Source: Rubrivivax sp. | Lineage (GTDB): Bacteria > Pseudomonadota > Gammaproteobacteria > Burkholderiales > Burkholderiaceae_C | Assembly (NCBI GenBank): GCA_027485165.1 | Contig: JAIXRN010000036.1 | Location: forward strand, 78,106 to 142,105 | DNA length: 64,000 nucleotides | Direction: 5' to 3' | Shown: in pieces, positions 24,495 through 34,943 of the stretch | How positions within the stretch are numbered: position 1 is the stretch's first letter | How the letters are laid out: each line of letters starts with the position of its first letter | Notes under the pieces: generated by a model | What the model was told of the DNA's origin: nothing | What the model saw: the letters and a program-made list of their open reading frames with translations, nothing else | Database searches by the model: none | Position numbers and translations under genes: made by a program

Positions 24495-27428
24495 ATGTCC
24501 AGCGCACGCCACCCCGCCCTGCCGGCCCGCACCCCCCGCAAAGCCCCTGTCGCGCAGGAAGAACGCGATGCGGCGGCGAAGAACAAGCCCCTGGTCGAAG
24601 ATATCCGGTTACTGGGCCGGGTGCTGGGCGACGTGATCCGAGAACAGGAAGGCAGCGAAGCCTTCGAGCTCATCGAACGCGTGCGCCAGCTGAGCGTGGC
24701 CTACCGCCTGAAGGCCGACGCCAGCGCCGGCCGCGTGCTGGACCGGCTGCTGAAGAACCTGTCGGCCGACCAGACGGTGACGGTGATCCGCGCCTTCAGC
24801 TATTTCAGCCACCTGGCCAACATCGCCGAAGACCGCCACCACGTGCGCCGCCGCGCCGCGCACGAACGCGAAGGCCACCAGCAGGAAGGCAGCCTGGCCG
24901 TCGCCTTCGAACGCCTGCACCGCGCCGACCACCGCGCCGCCGACATCGCGCAGGTGCTGCAGGGCGCCTACATCGCGCCGGTGCTGACGGCCCACCCCAC
25001 CGAAGTGCAGCGCAAGAGCATCCTGGATGCCGAGCGCGCGCTGGCCGAACTGGTGGAAGCGCGCGACGAGCTCAGCCCCGCGGAACGCAGCGGCCCGCGC
25101 GGGGCCGACAACGAAGCGTTGATCCGCGCCCGCGTCACCCAGCTCTGGCAGACGCGCATGCTGCGCACCACCAAGCTGACGGTGGCCGACGAGATCGAGA
25201 ACGCGCTGTCGTACTACGAAGCCACCTTCCTGCGCGAGATTCCGCGCCTGTACGGCGAGATCGAACGCGCCTTGCCCGGCCATGCCATTGCGCCCTTTTT
25301 GCGCATGGGTCACTGGATCGGCGGCGACCGGGACGGCAACCCCAACGTCAGCGCTGCCACGCTGCGCAATGCGCTGTGCCGCCAGGCCGAAGTGGCGCTG
25401 CGCTTTTACCTGCGCGAAGTGCACGCCCTGGGGGGTGAACTGTCGATGAGCGGCACGCTGGCGCCGGTGTCGGCCGAAATGCAGGCGCTGGCCGCGCGCT
25501 CACCCGACCAGAACCCGCACCGCGGCGACGAACCCTACCGCCGCGTGCTGGTCTACATGTACGCCCGGCTGGCGGCCACCCTGCAGGCGCTGACCGGCAC
25601 CGAAGCCCTGCGCCACGCCCTGCCGCCGCAAGACCCGTACACCGCCCCGGCGCAGCTGCTGGCCGACCTGCAGGTGATCGAACGGTCGCTGAAGACCCAC
25701 CACGCCGCCGCCCTGGTGGGCCCGCGGCTGGCACCGCTGATGCGCGCGGTGCAGGTCTTCGGCTTCCACCTGGCCACGCTGGACTTGCGCCAGAGCAGCG
25801 ACAAGCACGAAGCCGTGGTGGCCGAACTGCTGGCCACCGCGCGCATCTGCCCCGACTACCGCTTGCTGGACGAACCCGCCCGCCGCGCGCTGCTGCTGCA
25901 GCAGCTGGCCGACGCGCGGCCGCTGCGCGTACGCGGGGCGGTCTACTCGGACCTGGCGCAGTCGGAACTGGCGATCTTCGAATACGCCCGCGATGCCATT
26001 GCGCTGTTCGGCCGCGAAGCCTTGCGCCACTACATCATCAGCCACACCGAAGAGGTGAGCGACCTGCTGGAAGTGCTGCTGCTGCAGAAGGAAAGCGGGC
26101 TCTTGCTGGGCTGCGTGGGTGGCGTGGACAGCGCGGGAAGCCACGACGCGCAGCCGGCCCGCGCCGCGCTCATCACCGTGCCGCTGTTTGAGACCATCGG
26201 CGACCTGCGGCGCAGCGACAGCATCATGCGCGACTTCTATGCCCTGCCCGGCATCCGCGCCCTGGTGCTGGCCAGCCGCGTGGGCGAAGCCGGCGAACAA
26301 GACGTGATGCTGGGCTACAGCGACAGCAACAAGGACGGCGGCTTCTTCACCAGCAACTGGGAGCTCTACCGCGCCGAAACCGCGCTGGTGGCGCTGTTCG
26401 ACGAACTGGCGCAGGCCGCGCCTAGCGATCCCATCCGGCTTCGCCTGTTCCACGGCCGCGGCGGCACGGTGGGCCGCGGTGGCGGGCCCAGCTACCAGGC
26501 CATCCTGGCCCAGCCCCCAGGCACGGTGAATGGGCAGATCCGCCTGACCGAACAAGGCGAAGTCATCGGCAGCAAGTACGCGCACCCGGAAATCGGCCGC
26601 CGCAACCTGGAAACCCTGGTCGCGGCGACGCTGGAAGCGACGATGCTGCACCCCACCAAGACGGCGCCGAAGTCCTTCCTGGACGCCGCGGCCGAGATCA
26701 GCGAAGCCAGCTGCGCCGCCTACCGCGCCCTGGTCTACGGCACGCCGGGCTTCACCGACTACTTCTTTGCCGCCACGCCCATCCGCGAGATTGCCGAACT
26801 CAACATCGGCAGCCGTCCCGCAATACGCCCCAAGGACGGCAAGGCCACGCAAGCCATCGAAGACCTGCGCGCCATCCCCTGGTCCTTCAGCTGGGGCCAG
26901 TGCCGCATGGCCCTGCCGGGCTGGTGCGGCTTTGGCAGTGCAGTCGAAGCCTTCCTGGCCGCGGGTGAAAAAGCCGGCGGGGCCGAAGGCCGCGCCGCGC
27001 GCGTGGCCCTGCTGCAGCGCATGCACAAGCAGTGGCCCTTCTTCCGCACCCTGCTGTCGAACCTGGACATGGTGCTGGCCAAGAGCGACCTGCGCATCGC
27101 CGCGCGCTACGTCGAACTGGTGGAAGACAAAGCCCTGGGCAAGCGCATGTTCAAGGCCATCAAGGCCGAATGGGAACGCGCCAATGCGGCGCTGAACCTC
27201 ATCACCGGCCAGACCCAGCGCCTGGCCAGCAACCCGGCGCTGGCGCGCAGCATCGAACACCGCTTCCCCTACCTGGACCCGCTGAACCACCTGCAGGTGG
27301 AACTGCTGCGCCGCTACCGCACCCGCCCGCTGGGGGCGAAGACGCCCGACCCCAGCGTGGAAAGGCTGCAGCGCGGCATCCACCTGTCGATCAACGGCAT
27401 CGCGGCGGGCCTGCGCAACACGGGCTGA
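24495..27428 (+). CDS. ppc: Phosphoenolpyruvate carboxylase
   Basis: The protein has 977 residues and forms oxaloacetate from PEP and bicarbonate, refilling the TCA cycle. Signatures are [13 protein letters not shown] (catalytic His167), [19 protein letters not shown] (catalytic Lys) and [16 protein letters not shown] (glycine loop). The C-terminus ends LRNTG, as is usual. The ATG at 24495 follows GGAG by eight bases; ATGs further upstream lack this. The N-terminal 30 residues are a basic, Pro/Ala-rich extension. Divergent from hemC. Confidence 0.97.
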   Translation: MSSARHPALPARTPRKAPVAQEERDAAAKNKPLVEDIRLLGRVLGDVIREQEGSEAFELIERVRQLSVAYRLKADASAGRVLDRLLKNLSADQTVTVIRAFSYFSHLANIAEDRHHVRRRAAHEREGHQQEGSLAVAFERLHRADHRAADIAQVLQGAYIAPVLTAHPTEVQRKSILDAERALAELVEARDELSPAERSGPRGADNEALIRARVTQLWQTRMLRTTKLTVADEIENALSYYEATFLREIPRLYGEIERALPGHAIAPFLRMGHWIGGDRDGNPNVSAATLRNALCRQAEVALRFYLREVHALGGELSMSGTLAPVSAEMQALAARSPDQNPHRGDEPYRRVLVYMYARLAATLQALTGTEALRHALPPQDPYTAPAQLLADLQVIERSLKTHHAAALVGPRLAPLMRAVQVFGFHLATLDLRQSSDKHEAVVAELLATARICPDYRLLDEPARRALLLQQLADARPLRVRGAVYSDLAQSELAIFEYARDAIALFGREALRHYIISHTEEVSDLLEVLLLQKESGLLLGCVGGVDSAGSHDAQPARAALITVPLFETIGDLRRSDSIMRDFYALPGIRALVLASRVGEAGEQDVMLGYSDSNKDGGFFTSNWELYRAETALVALFDELAQAAPSDPIRLRLFHGRGGTVGRGGGPSYQAILAQPPGTVNGQIRLTEQGEVIGSKYAHPEIGRRNLETLVAATLEATMLHPTKTAPKSFLDAAAEISEASCAAYRALVYGTPGFTDYFFAATPIREIAELNIGSRPAIRPKDGKATQAIEDLRAIPWSFSWGQCRMALPGWCGFGSAVEAFLAAGEKAGGAEGRAARVALLQRMHKQWPFFRTLLSNLDMVLAKSDLRIAARYVELVEDKALGKRMFKAIKAEWERANAALNLITGQTQRLASNPALARSIEHRFPYLDPLNHLQVELLRRYRTRPLGAKTPDPSVERLQRGIHLSINGIAAGLRNTG

Positions 27429-27429
27429 A

Positions 27430-27489
27430 GGCGGATTGCGCGACCCCCGCGAATGCGGGGGTCCATCGCTGCGCGGCGGCTCATCCGCC
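27430..27489. terminator. REP-like hairpin downstream of ppc
   Basis: A perfect 9-bp hairpin (GACCCCCGC, GAAT, GCGGGGGTC at 27442-27463) lies just after ppc. It is nested between GGCGGAT (27430-27436) and ATCCGCC (27483-27489), which also pair. The core works as a plausible terminator for ppc, though no T-run follows. The nested form looks like a repetitive extragenic palindrome, which would need other genome copies to confirm. Confidence 0.6.
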
Positions 27490-27514
27490 TGCGCCGCCCC
27501 TGCGTAGGGAATAT

Positions 27515-27550
27515 CGACGCCTGCAGGCGCCCCACGGGCGCCCTGCGTCG
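27515..27550. other. Large hairpin in the leader of the DUF4394 gene
   Basis: Outer arms CGACGC (27515-27520) and GCGTCG (27545-27550) enclose the perfect palindrome GGCGCCC-CAC-GGGCGCC (27526-27542). It ends 32 bases before the ATG at 27583 and could be a terminator, a 5' untranslated structure or an intergenic repeat. The same GGCGCCC/GGGCGCC pair occurs at 41672-41688. Confidence 0.55.
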
Positions 27551-27582
27551 CCGAACCACCCCACCCCACCAGGAGCTTTCCG

Positions 27583-28500
27583 ATGACTTTCGCCCGCACG
27601 CCCTTCGCCCCCGTGTTCCGCCGCACCCCCGCACGGCTGGCGGCTACCGCCGCGGCCGCCGCCGTTCTGGCGCTGGCCACTGGCGCTGCCAGCGCCCAGG
27701 CCCTGGTGGGCCTGACCAGCGGCAACCAGCTCACGCGCTTCGACGTCAGCAGCCCGGGTGCGGCCACCACCGTGGCCATCACGGGCCTGGCGGCCGGCGA
27801 CCGCTTCGTCGGCATCGACCTGCGCCCCAGCAACAACACCATCTACGGCATCACCACGTCGAACCAGATCTACACGCTGAACGAATTCACTGGCGCCGCC
27901 AGCTTCGTGGCCGCGCTGTCGGTGCCGCTGATCGCGGGCAACCTGGGCTGGGGCCTGGACTTCAACCCGATGGCAGACTTCGCCGGCGCGGCTTCGCTGC
28001 GCGTGGTCAGCACCGCGGGCGCCAACCTGGCCGTGAACGTGAACACTGGCGCGGTGGCCAACACCGCCAGCAACATCGGCGCCGGCTATGCGGGCGCGGC
28101 GTATACCAATTCGTCCACCGCTGGCGCACCCGCCAGCACCGCGCTGTACTACATCAACAGCGAAACCAACACGCTGAACTTCGCGCCCAGCGCCTTCAAC
28201 GCCCCCAACATCAGCACCATCGGCGCGCTGGGCCTGAACGTGGTGGGCGCCAGCGGCTTCGAGATCCTGGGCAGCGGCCAGGCCTTCGCGGCCCTGAACG
28301 TGGACAACAGCAGCTCGCTGGCCACCGGCATTTACGGCATCAGCCTGACGACGGGCGCCGCCACCCTGCTGGGCACCTACAACGGCACGCTGGCCGGCCT
28401 GACGGTCAGCGCGGTGCCCGAACCCGGCACCTACGGCCTGCTGGCCGCCGGCCTGGGCCTGGTGGCGCTGGTGGCGTGCCGCCGCCGCACGGCCCGATAA
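27583..28500 (+). CDS. Secreted DUF4394 protein with PEP-CTERM anchor
   Basis: The protein has 305 residues. A signal peptide (LAATAAAAAVLALATGAASAQ) is followed by a DUF4394 domain of repeated beta-propeller-like strands: LVGLTSGNQLTRFDVSSPG, GIDLRPSNNTIYGIT and LGWGLDFNPMADF. The protein ends with the PEP-CTERM signal VPEPGTYGLLAAG, a hydrophobic helix and CRRRTAR, so it is expected to be exported, cut by an exosortase and placed in the envelope or matrix. Function unknown. AGGAG is seven bases upstream of the ATG. It is inserted on the opposite strand between ppc and the algZR pair. Confidence 0.87.
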   Translation: MTFARTPFAPVFRRTPARLAATAAAAAVLALATGAASAQALVGLTSGNQLTRFDVSSPGAATTVAITGLAAGDRFVGIDLRPSNNTIYGITTSNQIYTLNEFTGAASFVAALSVPLIAGNLGWGLDFNPMADFAGAASLRVVSTAGANLAVNVNTGAVANTASNIGAGYAGAAYTNSSTAGAPASTALYYINSETNTLNFAPSAFNAPNISTIGALGLNVVGASGFEILGSGQAFAALNVDNSSSLATGIYGISLTTGAATLLGTYNGTLAGLTVSAVPEPGTYGLLAAGLGLVALVACRRRTAR

Positions 28501-28548
28501 CCGCAGCGGGGCGCTGGCCGGGATGGCCAGCCGCCCGGCGGGACGCTG

Positions 28549-29358
28549 TCAAGCCGCCAGGGCCGCCCGCACCGCGGCCACCTGGCGGCGAGACACCGCC
28601 AGCCATTCATCCACCGGCGCCACGCGCACGGCCCAGCCTTCGCTGCTGCCGTCGCCAGGGTCCTGGCTGCCCGGCACTTCGCGCAGTTCCAGGGCCCGCA
28701 CCGCATGGCGCGCCACCAGCGCGTTGCGGTGCACGCGGATGAACGGCGGGCCACCCAGGCCTGCCAGCCGCGCTTCCAGTTCAGACAGCGTCTCGTCCAG
28801 CAGATAGCTGTGCAGCGCGGTGCGCAGGGTCACGTACTTCTGCTCGGCCTTCAGGTACAGCACCTCGGGCAGGGGCACGCGCAGCACGCGGCCGCGGTCG
28901 CTGACGACCAGGGCCGGCGCTTCGGCCAGCGCAGCGGCAGCCGTGCTGACAGCACCGGCCGCGCCGCGCGCGGCCAGGCGCAGCTGCACGCGCTGCAGCG
29001 CCGCGTGCAGGCGTTCGCGCCGCACAGGCTTGGTCAGGTAGTCGACGGCGTCCAGGTCGAAGGCGGCCAGCGCGTGTTCGGCATGCGCGCTGATGAACAC
29101 CACCGCGGGCGCTTGCGCCAGGGTGCGCAGCAGCGCCGCCAGCCGCAGCCCCATGTGGCGCGAAGGCCCGGGCATGCGGATGTCCAGCAGCAGCAGGTCC
29201 CAGGGCGCGTCCAGCGGCGCGGCCTGAAGCTGGCGCAGCGCGTCGTCGGCATCGCAGGCCTCGCCCACCGCCGCAAGGCTGATGTCGGGCAGGCCCTGCA
29301 TCAGGCTGCGCAAGCGCAGCCGGGCCAGCGGTTCGTCGTCGACGATGAGCACGCGCAA
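28549..29358 (-). CDS. algR: LytTR-type response regulator, AlgR-like
   Basis: The protein has 269 residues. The receiver domain begins MRVLIVDDEPLARLRLR and has the phosphoacceptor Asp59 (LLLLDIRMPG) and the conserved Lys in YLTKPVRRERL. From about residue 158 the LytTR DNA-binding domain follows (VLYLKAEQKYVTLRT; FIRVHRNALV). Such regulators bind direct repeats and, as AlgR, control alginate, twitching and virulence in Pseudomonas; the targets here are unknown. It is 14 bases downstream of the histidine kinase, its evident partner. The symbol reflects synteny and family, not proven function. Confidence 0.88.
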   Translation of the reverse strand: MRVLIVDDEPLARLRLRSLMQGLPDISLAAVGEACDADDALRQLQAAPLDAPWDLLLLDIRMPGPSRHMGLRLAALLRTLAQAPAVVFISAHAEHALAAFDLDAVDYLTKPVRRERLHAALQRVQLRLAARGAAGAVSTAAAALAEAPALVVSDRGRVLRVPLPEVLYLKAEQKYVTLRTALHSYLLDETLSELEARLAGLGGPPFIRVHRNALVARHAVRALELREVPGSQDPGDGSSEGWAVRVAPVDEWLAVSRRQVAAVRAALAA

Positions 29359-29372
29359 GGCCTGGCCCCCGG

Positions 29373-30545
29373 CTAGTTCAGCGGCAACACGATGCGGGCA
29401 TGGAACAGGTCGGCAGGAGCATCGCCGGCCTGGAAGCGGTCGCGCCCCAGACCGGGTTCACGCCACACGTCGCACTGCGCGGCCACGTCGTGCAACAGGC
29501 GCAGGCGTTCGCGCACGTTGTGCAGGGCCATGCCATGGCCGGGGCTGCCGGGATCGTCGCCCACGGTGTTCGTCACCACCACCACCACCTGGCCGCGCTG
29601 CACGCTGGCGGTGATGCGCACCCAGCCGCCTTCGGCCGCCGGTTCCACGCCATGGCGCACGGCGTTTTCCACCAGCGGCTGCAGCACCAGCGGCGGTACG
29701 CGGGCGCGGCCCACGCGCGGGTCGTTGCGGGCCACCTCCCAGTCCACGCGCAGGCGCGCACCAAAGCGGATCTGCTCGATGTCGAGGTAGCGGCGCGCCA
29801 GCTCCATTTCCTCGTCCAGCGTGACCCAGGCGCCCACGTCGGCCAGCGCGGTGCGGAACAGCTGGGCCAGGTCTTCCAGCACCGCTTCGGCGCGCGGCGG
29901 GTCCACCCGCACCAGGGCCAGGGCGGTGTTCAGTGCGTTGAACAGAAAGTGCGGGCGGATGCGCGACTGCAGCTCGGCCAGCCGCGCGCTGGCATTGGCC
30001 GGGTGCCAAATGCGGGCGCGCAAGTCCAGCCAGGCCCATAGCACGCCGGCAAAGCCAGCCCCGGCCAGCAGCACCGCGGCCACGCGCAGGCCGTCGGCCG
30101 CCGGCGCCAGGCCGGCCCAGGCCAGCGGCAGCACCGCCAGCCCGGCCGCCACCGCCCCGGTGCCCAGCACCACGGCCGCCCGCGTAGCCGCGCCGGCGCG
30201 CTGCAGCGGGCGGCGTGCGGCGCACACCGCCACCAGCCACATCAAGGTGCCGGCCACGCCGGCAAAGGCCAGCACGGCCTGGCGCGCGGCCCAGTCGGCA
30301 CGGCCTTCGGCCACGCCCAGGGCGACGATGGCCAGCACGGCCTGCACCCCCAGCACCGCACGCAGCGCCAGCCCGGGGTGGCAGACGTCGAAAGCCGCAG
30401 CCGTCTGCGCCTTCAGGCGCGAACGTTCGTCGGCCAGCGGATCGAAACGCGAAGCGGCAAAGCTGGTGCTGGCGGGTTCGACCGTGTCTGGCCACAGGCT
30501 GCCAGGGCGGCTGAAGGTGGGCGCGAAATCGGCGTCGGGCTTCAC
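29373..30545 (-). CDS. algZ: LytS/AlgZ-type sensor histidine kinase
   Basis: About 390 residues. A short cytoplasmic start precedes four or more membrane helices (about residues 60-180), then the His_kinase domain with the phosphoacceptor His in RIRPHFLFNALNTAL and an ATPase domain with PPLVLQPLVENAVRHGV. This PHFLFN type lacks the standard HisKA dimerisation domain. I chose GTG at 30545 because the frame further upstream is low-quality and overlaps the divergent argH; no good Shine-Dalgarno is seen, so the start is uncertain. It forms an operon with the algR-like gene. Confidence 0.85.
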   Translation of the reverse strand: MKPDADFAPTFSRPGSLWPDTVEPASTSFAASRFDPLADERSRLKAQTAAAFDVCHPGLALRAVLGVQAVLAIVALGVAEGRADWAARQAVLAFAGVAGTLMWLVAVCAARRPLQRAGAATRAAVVLGTGAVAAGLAVLPLAWAGLAPAADGLRVAAVLLAGAGFAGVLWAWLDLRARIWHPANASARLAELQSRIRPHFLFNALNTALALVRVDPPRAEAVLEDLAQLFRTALADVGAWVTLDEEMELARRYLDIEQIRFGARLRVDWEVARNDPRVGRARVPPLVLQPLVENAVRHGVEPAAEGGWVRITASVQRGQVVVVVTNTVGDDPGSPGHGMALHNVRERLRLLHDVAAQCDVWREPGLGRDRFQAGDAPADLFHARIVLPLN

Positions 30546-30680
30546 GGGCGTTGGGCAGCAGGCTCTGAAGGTGAAAGGGGCCGAAGCCGCCGGACAAGGC
30601 GGCAGCCAGCGGAGGCCAGTGTGGACGGTAGCCGTGGACCTGGCCAACGCCGCGCTGGCCAGGCACCCACACGGCCCCCA

Positions 30681-30686
30681 GATAAT
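30681..30686 (+). promoter_or_regulatory. -10-like box for argH
   Basis: GATAAT followed by ACGG lies 38 bases before the argH ATG in the 179-base divergent gap with the kinase gene. No strong -35 box is seen. The other strand of the same site reads TATTAT and could serve the kinase. Confidence 0.45.
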
Positions 30687-30724
30687 ACGGACGCCCTCCC
30701 CCACTGCGGCCCCGCCGCCAGCGC

Positions 30725-32200
<1,476 letters not shown>

Positions 32201-32212
32201 AGCCAGCGCAGC

Positions 32213-32656
32213 CTAGGGCTGCACGGTGATGGTGATCTTCTCGCTCATCACCGGCGGATCGTGCGGCACATGGCTCTTGTCGCCCAGCAGCAGTTGCAAC
32301 GTGTGCTTGCCCGGCGGCAGCGTCAGCGTGGCTTCGGTCTGGCCCAGGCCGAAGTGGCGGTGCACGTCGTCGGCGGGCATGGCGCCGTCCAGCTTCAGGT
32401 TGGCCGGGGCATTGACCAGGATGTGGTGGTGCCCGGTGTTGCCGATGTCCACCCCGGCCGGGGCCACGCCCATGCCCGACAGGCCCATCACCACCTTCAC
32501 CGGGCCCTTGATGACGGCGCCGTCGGCCGGGCTGATGAAGTAGACCTTGGCGCCCGGCGGCGACGGCGTACGGGCCGCCTGGGCCCAGGCCAGGCCGGCA
32601 GCCCCGGCCACGGAAGCGGCCGCCAGGGCGACCAGGAATTGCTTGCGCTGGAACAT
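32213..32656 (-). CDS. Secreted DUF4399 protein
   Basis: The protein has 147 residues from the ATG at 32656, where AAGGAG lies at good spacing; longer frames upstream run into dinB. A signal peptide (LVALAAASVAGAAGLAWAQ) precedes one DUF4399 domain: VYFISPADGAVIKGPVKVVMG, GHHHILVNAP, HFGLGQTEATLTLPPG and LLLGDKSHVPHDPPV. The His-rich strand suggests possible metal contact, but the function of the family is unknown. It is convergent with argH (12 bases). Confidence 0.87.
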   Translation of the reverse strand: MFQRKQFLVALAAASVAGAAGLAWAQAARTPSPPGAKVYFISPADGAVIKGPVKVVMGLSGMGVAPAGVDIGNTGHHHILVNAPANLKLDGAMPADDVHRHFGLGQTEATLTLPPGKHTLQLLLGDKSHVPHDPPVMSEKITITVQP

Positions 32657-32718
32657 CGGTTTGTCTCCTTCAGGTGGTTGCGGCAGGGCCGCTGGAACGC
32701 AGCATGCCAGCAGCTGCC

Positions 32719-32724
32719 CACAAT
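32719..32724 (+). promoter_or_regulatory. -10-like box six bases before dinB
   Basis: CACAAT ends six bases before the ATG at 32731; the same arrangement is seen before hemC, ubiG and prfB. It supports this start over the ATG at 32704. Confidence 0.35.
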
Positions 32725-32730
32725 GCGCAG

Positions 32731-33858
32731 ATGCGCCGCTGGATAGCCCACCTCGACATGGATGCTTTCTACGCATCGGTTGAACTGCTGCGCTACCCGG
32801 AACTGCAGGGCCAGCCGGTGGTGATCGGGGGTGGGCGGCGCCACCAGCCCGTGCTGCAGCCTGACGGTACGCGCCGCTTCGCCACGCTGCGCGGCTACGC
32901 CGGCCGCGGCGTCGTCACCACCGCCACCTATGCCGCGCGCGACTACGGCGTGCACAGCGGCCAGGGCCTGATGAAGGCGGCGGCGCGCACCCCCGACGCC
33001 GTGCTGCTGCCGGTGGACTTCGAACAGTACCGCCACTATTCGCGCCTGTTCAAGGCCGCGGTGGCTGAAGTGGCGCCGCTGATCGAAGACCGCGGCATCG
33101 ACGAGATCTACATCGACCTGAGCGAAGTGCCCGGCGCACAGGACACCGTGGGCCACGACCCCGCCGGCGGCGTGCGCGGCGTGGCCCAGCAGATCCGCAA
33201 CAACGTCAAGCGCGCCACCGGGCTGTCCTGCAGCATCGGCGTCACCCCCAACAAGCTGCTGGCCAAGCTGGCCAGCGAACTGGACAAGCCCGACGGCCTG
33301 ACGGTGCTGACCGAAGCCGACATCCCCACCCGCATCTGGCCGCTGCCGGTGCGCAAGCTGAACGGCATCGGCCCCAAGGCCGCGGCCAAGCTGCAGGCCC
33401 TGGGCATCCAGACCCTGGGCGACCTGGCCACGCGCGACAAGGCCAGCCTGCACGAACACTTCGGCCGCGCCTATGGCCGCTGGTTGTTCGACGCTGCACG
33501 CGGCGTCGACGACCGCCCCGTGGCCACGCGCAGCGACCCGGTGTCCGTCAGCCGCGAAAGCACCTTCGACCGCGACCTGCACGCCATCCATGACCGCGCC
33601 GAGCTCACGGCGCTGTTCACCCGCCTGGCCGAAGGCGTGGCCACCGACTTGCAGCGCAAGGGCCTGGCGGCGCGCACCATCGGCATCAAGCTGCGCTTCG
33701 ACGACTTCAAGACCGTCACGCGCGACCTGACCCTGCCCCAGCCCGTGGCCGACGCGGCCGCGGTGCGCCACGCCGCCGGGCTGTGCCTGAAGCGCGTGGA
33801 TCTGCAGCGGCGCATCCGGCTGCTGGGCGTGCGCGCGGGGTCGCTGCTGAAGTTGTGA
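32731..33858 (+). CDS. dinB: DNA polymerase IV (Y family)
   Basis: The protein has 375 residues and copies past damaged bases at low fidelity. It begins MRRWIAHLDMDAFYASVEL, with catalytic Asp in LDMDAF and the second acidic pair in GIDEIYIDLSEV. The little-finger domain (RESTFDRDLHAI; ARTIGIKLRFDDFKTVTR) is complete. The extended loop near residues 35-60 (RRHQPVLQPDGTRRFATLRG) is common in Burkholderiales. The start at 32731 sits next to the conserved domain; 32704 is possible. No LexA box is recognisable upstream. Confidence 0.93.
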   Translation: MRRWIAHLDMDAFYASVELLRYPELQGQPVVIGGGRRHQPVLQPDGTRRFATLRGYAGRGVVTTATYAARDYGVHSGQGLMKAAARTPDAVLLPVDFEQYRHYSRLFKAAVAEVAPLIEDRGIDEIYIDLSEVPGAQDTVGHDPAGGVRGVAQQIRNNVKRATGLSCSIGVTPNKLLAKLASELDKPDGLTVLTEADIPTRIWPLPVRKLNGIGPKAAAKLQALGIQTLGDLATRDKASLHEHFGRAYGRWLFDAARGVDDRPVATRSDPVSVSRESTFDRDLHAIHDRAELTALFTRLAEGVATDLQRKGLAARTIGIKLRFDDFKTVTRDLTLPQPVADAAAVRHAAGLCLKRVDLQRRIRLLGVRAGSLLKL

Positions 33859-33924
33859 AGGGCGGCCCTGGCCATCCGGGCAGCCCCTGCTGCGGCTGGC
33901 CAGCCCTTCGTGCTGCAATGCCCC

Positions 33925-34815
33925 ATGGCTGCCCCCCGCCCCACGTCGATGCCTGGCCTGCTGGCCTTCGAAGCCCTGGCCCGCCTTCGCAGCGTGACGC
34001 TGGCCGGTGAAGAGCTGTGTGTCACGCCCAGCGCCATCAGCCACCGCATCCGGCAGCTGGAAGCCCAGCTGGGCGTGGCGCTGTTTAGCCGCGGCGACTT
34101 CACCCTCAGCCCCGAAGGCGCTGCCTACCTGCAGCGCGTGCGTGAAGCCCTGAACCTGCTGCAGCAGGTGCCCGGGCGCCGCAGCGCGCAAGGCCGCAGC
34201 CCGCTGCGCGTGGCCGTGACGCCGACTTTCTCGCGCCAGCTGCTGCTGCCCCGGCTGGCCAGCTTCCGGCATGCCTACCCCGAGATCGACCTGGTCCTGC
34301 AGGTGGCCGTGCCCGCGCTGAACATGCGCACCGAAGACGTGGACATCGAACTGCGCTTCGGCCCCGGCCCGGTGGCCCCCTACACCGACTGCGAATGGGT
34401 GCACCTGTGCGGCGACGCCGTGGCCCCGGTCTGCAGCCCGGACTACCTGCGCGAAGCCGGGCCCTTCGACGCTTTCGACACCGCCGCCGAGGTGTCGCGC
34501 GCCAGCCTGATCCTGAGCCCGCTGGAACCCTGGCGCACCTGGTTCACGGCCTGCGGCATCGCGCTGGACGAACCCGTAGCGGGTTCGCAGTTCAACGACA
34601 TCGGCCTGGTGCTGGACGCCGCCGTGGCCGGCTTCGGCGTCGCGCTGATGCGGCTGCAGCTGGGCGCGGCCTGGCTGGACAGCGGGCGCCTGGTGCGGCT
34701 GTCGCCGCGCAGCGTGCCTTCGCCGCACCACTACTTCCTGTGCTGGCGGCCCGGCACGCTGGAACGCTGGCAGTGCGCGGCCTTCGTCGACTGGCTGCGG
34801 AAGTCCTTGACCTGA
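33925..34815 (+). CDS. LysR family regulator, GcvA-like
   Basis: The protein has 296 residues. The winged helix-turn-helix is LLAFEALARLRSVTLAGEELCVTPSAIS-type (motif ELCVTPSAISHRIRQLEAQL), followed by a type 2 periplasmic-binding effector domain that begins RVAVTPTFSRQLLLPRL and includes SQFNDIGLVLDAAVAGFGVALM, as in GcvA-like proteins. It stands 128 bases upstream of the lactate permease gene on the same strand and may control lctP-lldD, though adjacency is the only evidence. A TGCAAT box ends five bases before the ATG at 33925. Confidence 0.87.
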   Translation: MAAPRPTSMPGLLAFEALARLRSVTLAGEELCVTPSAISHRIRQLEAQLGVALFSRGDFTLSPEGAAYLQRVREALNLLQQVPGRRSAQGRSPLRVAVTPTFSRQLLLPRLASFRHAYPEIDLVLQVAVPALNMRTEDVDIELRFGPGPVAPYTDCEWVHLCGDAVAPVCSPDYLREAGPFDAFDTAAEVSRASLILSPLEPWRTWFTACGIALDEPVAGSQFNDIGLVLDAAVAGFGVALMRLQLGAAWLDSGRLVRLSPRSVPSPHHYFLCWRPGTLERWQCAAFVDWLRKSLT

Positions 34816-34943
34816 ATCAAGCTGCAGCGGTTTTGAATCCGTTTCACGCCACTGGCCCGTAGCTTTCACGGCGCGCTGCGCCAGCCTGTCTAGATTTGCC
34901 CCTCACGAGGCGGGGTCTTCACCGCCCGGCAGGAGACAAGCAC

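Noticed and set aside
25500..27842. Long antisense open frame (780 codons) over ppc
   Set aside because: No recognisable domain and complete overlap with ppc, whose catalytic motifs are all intact.
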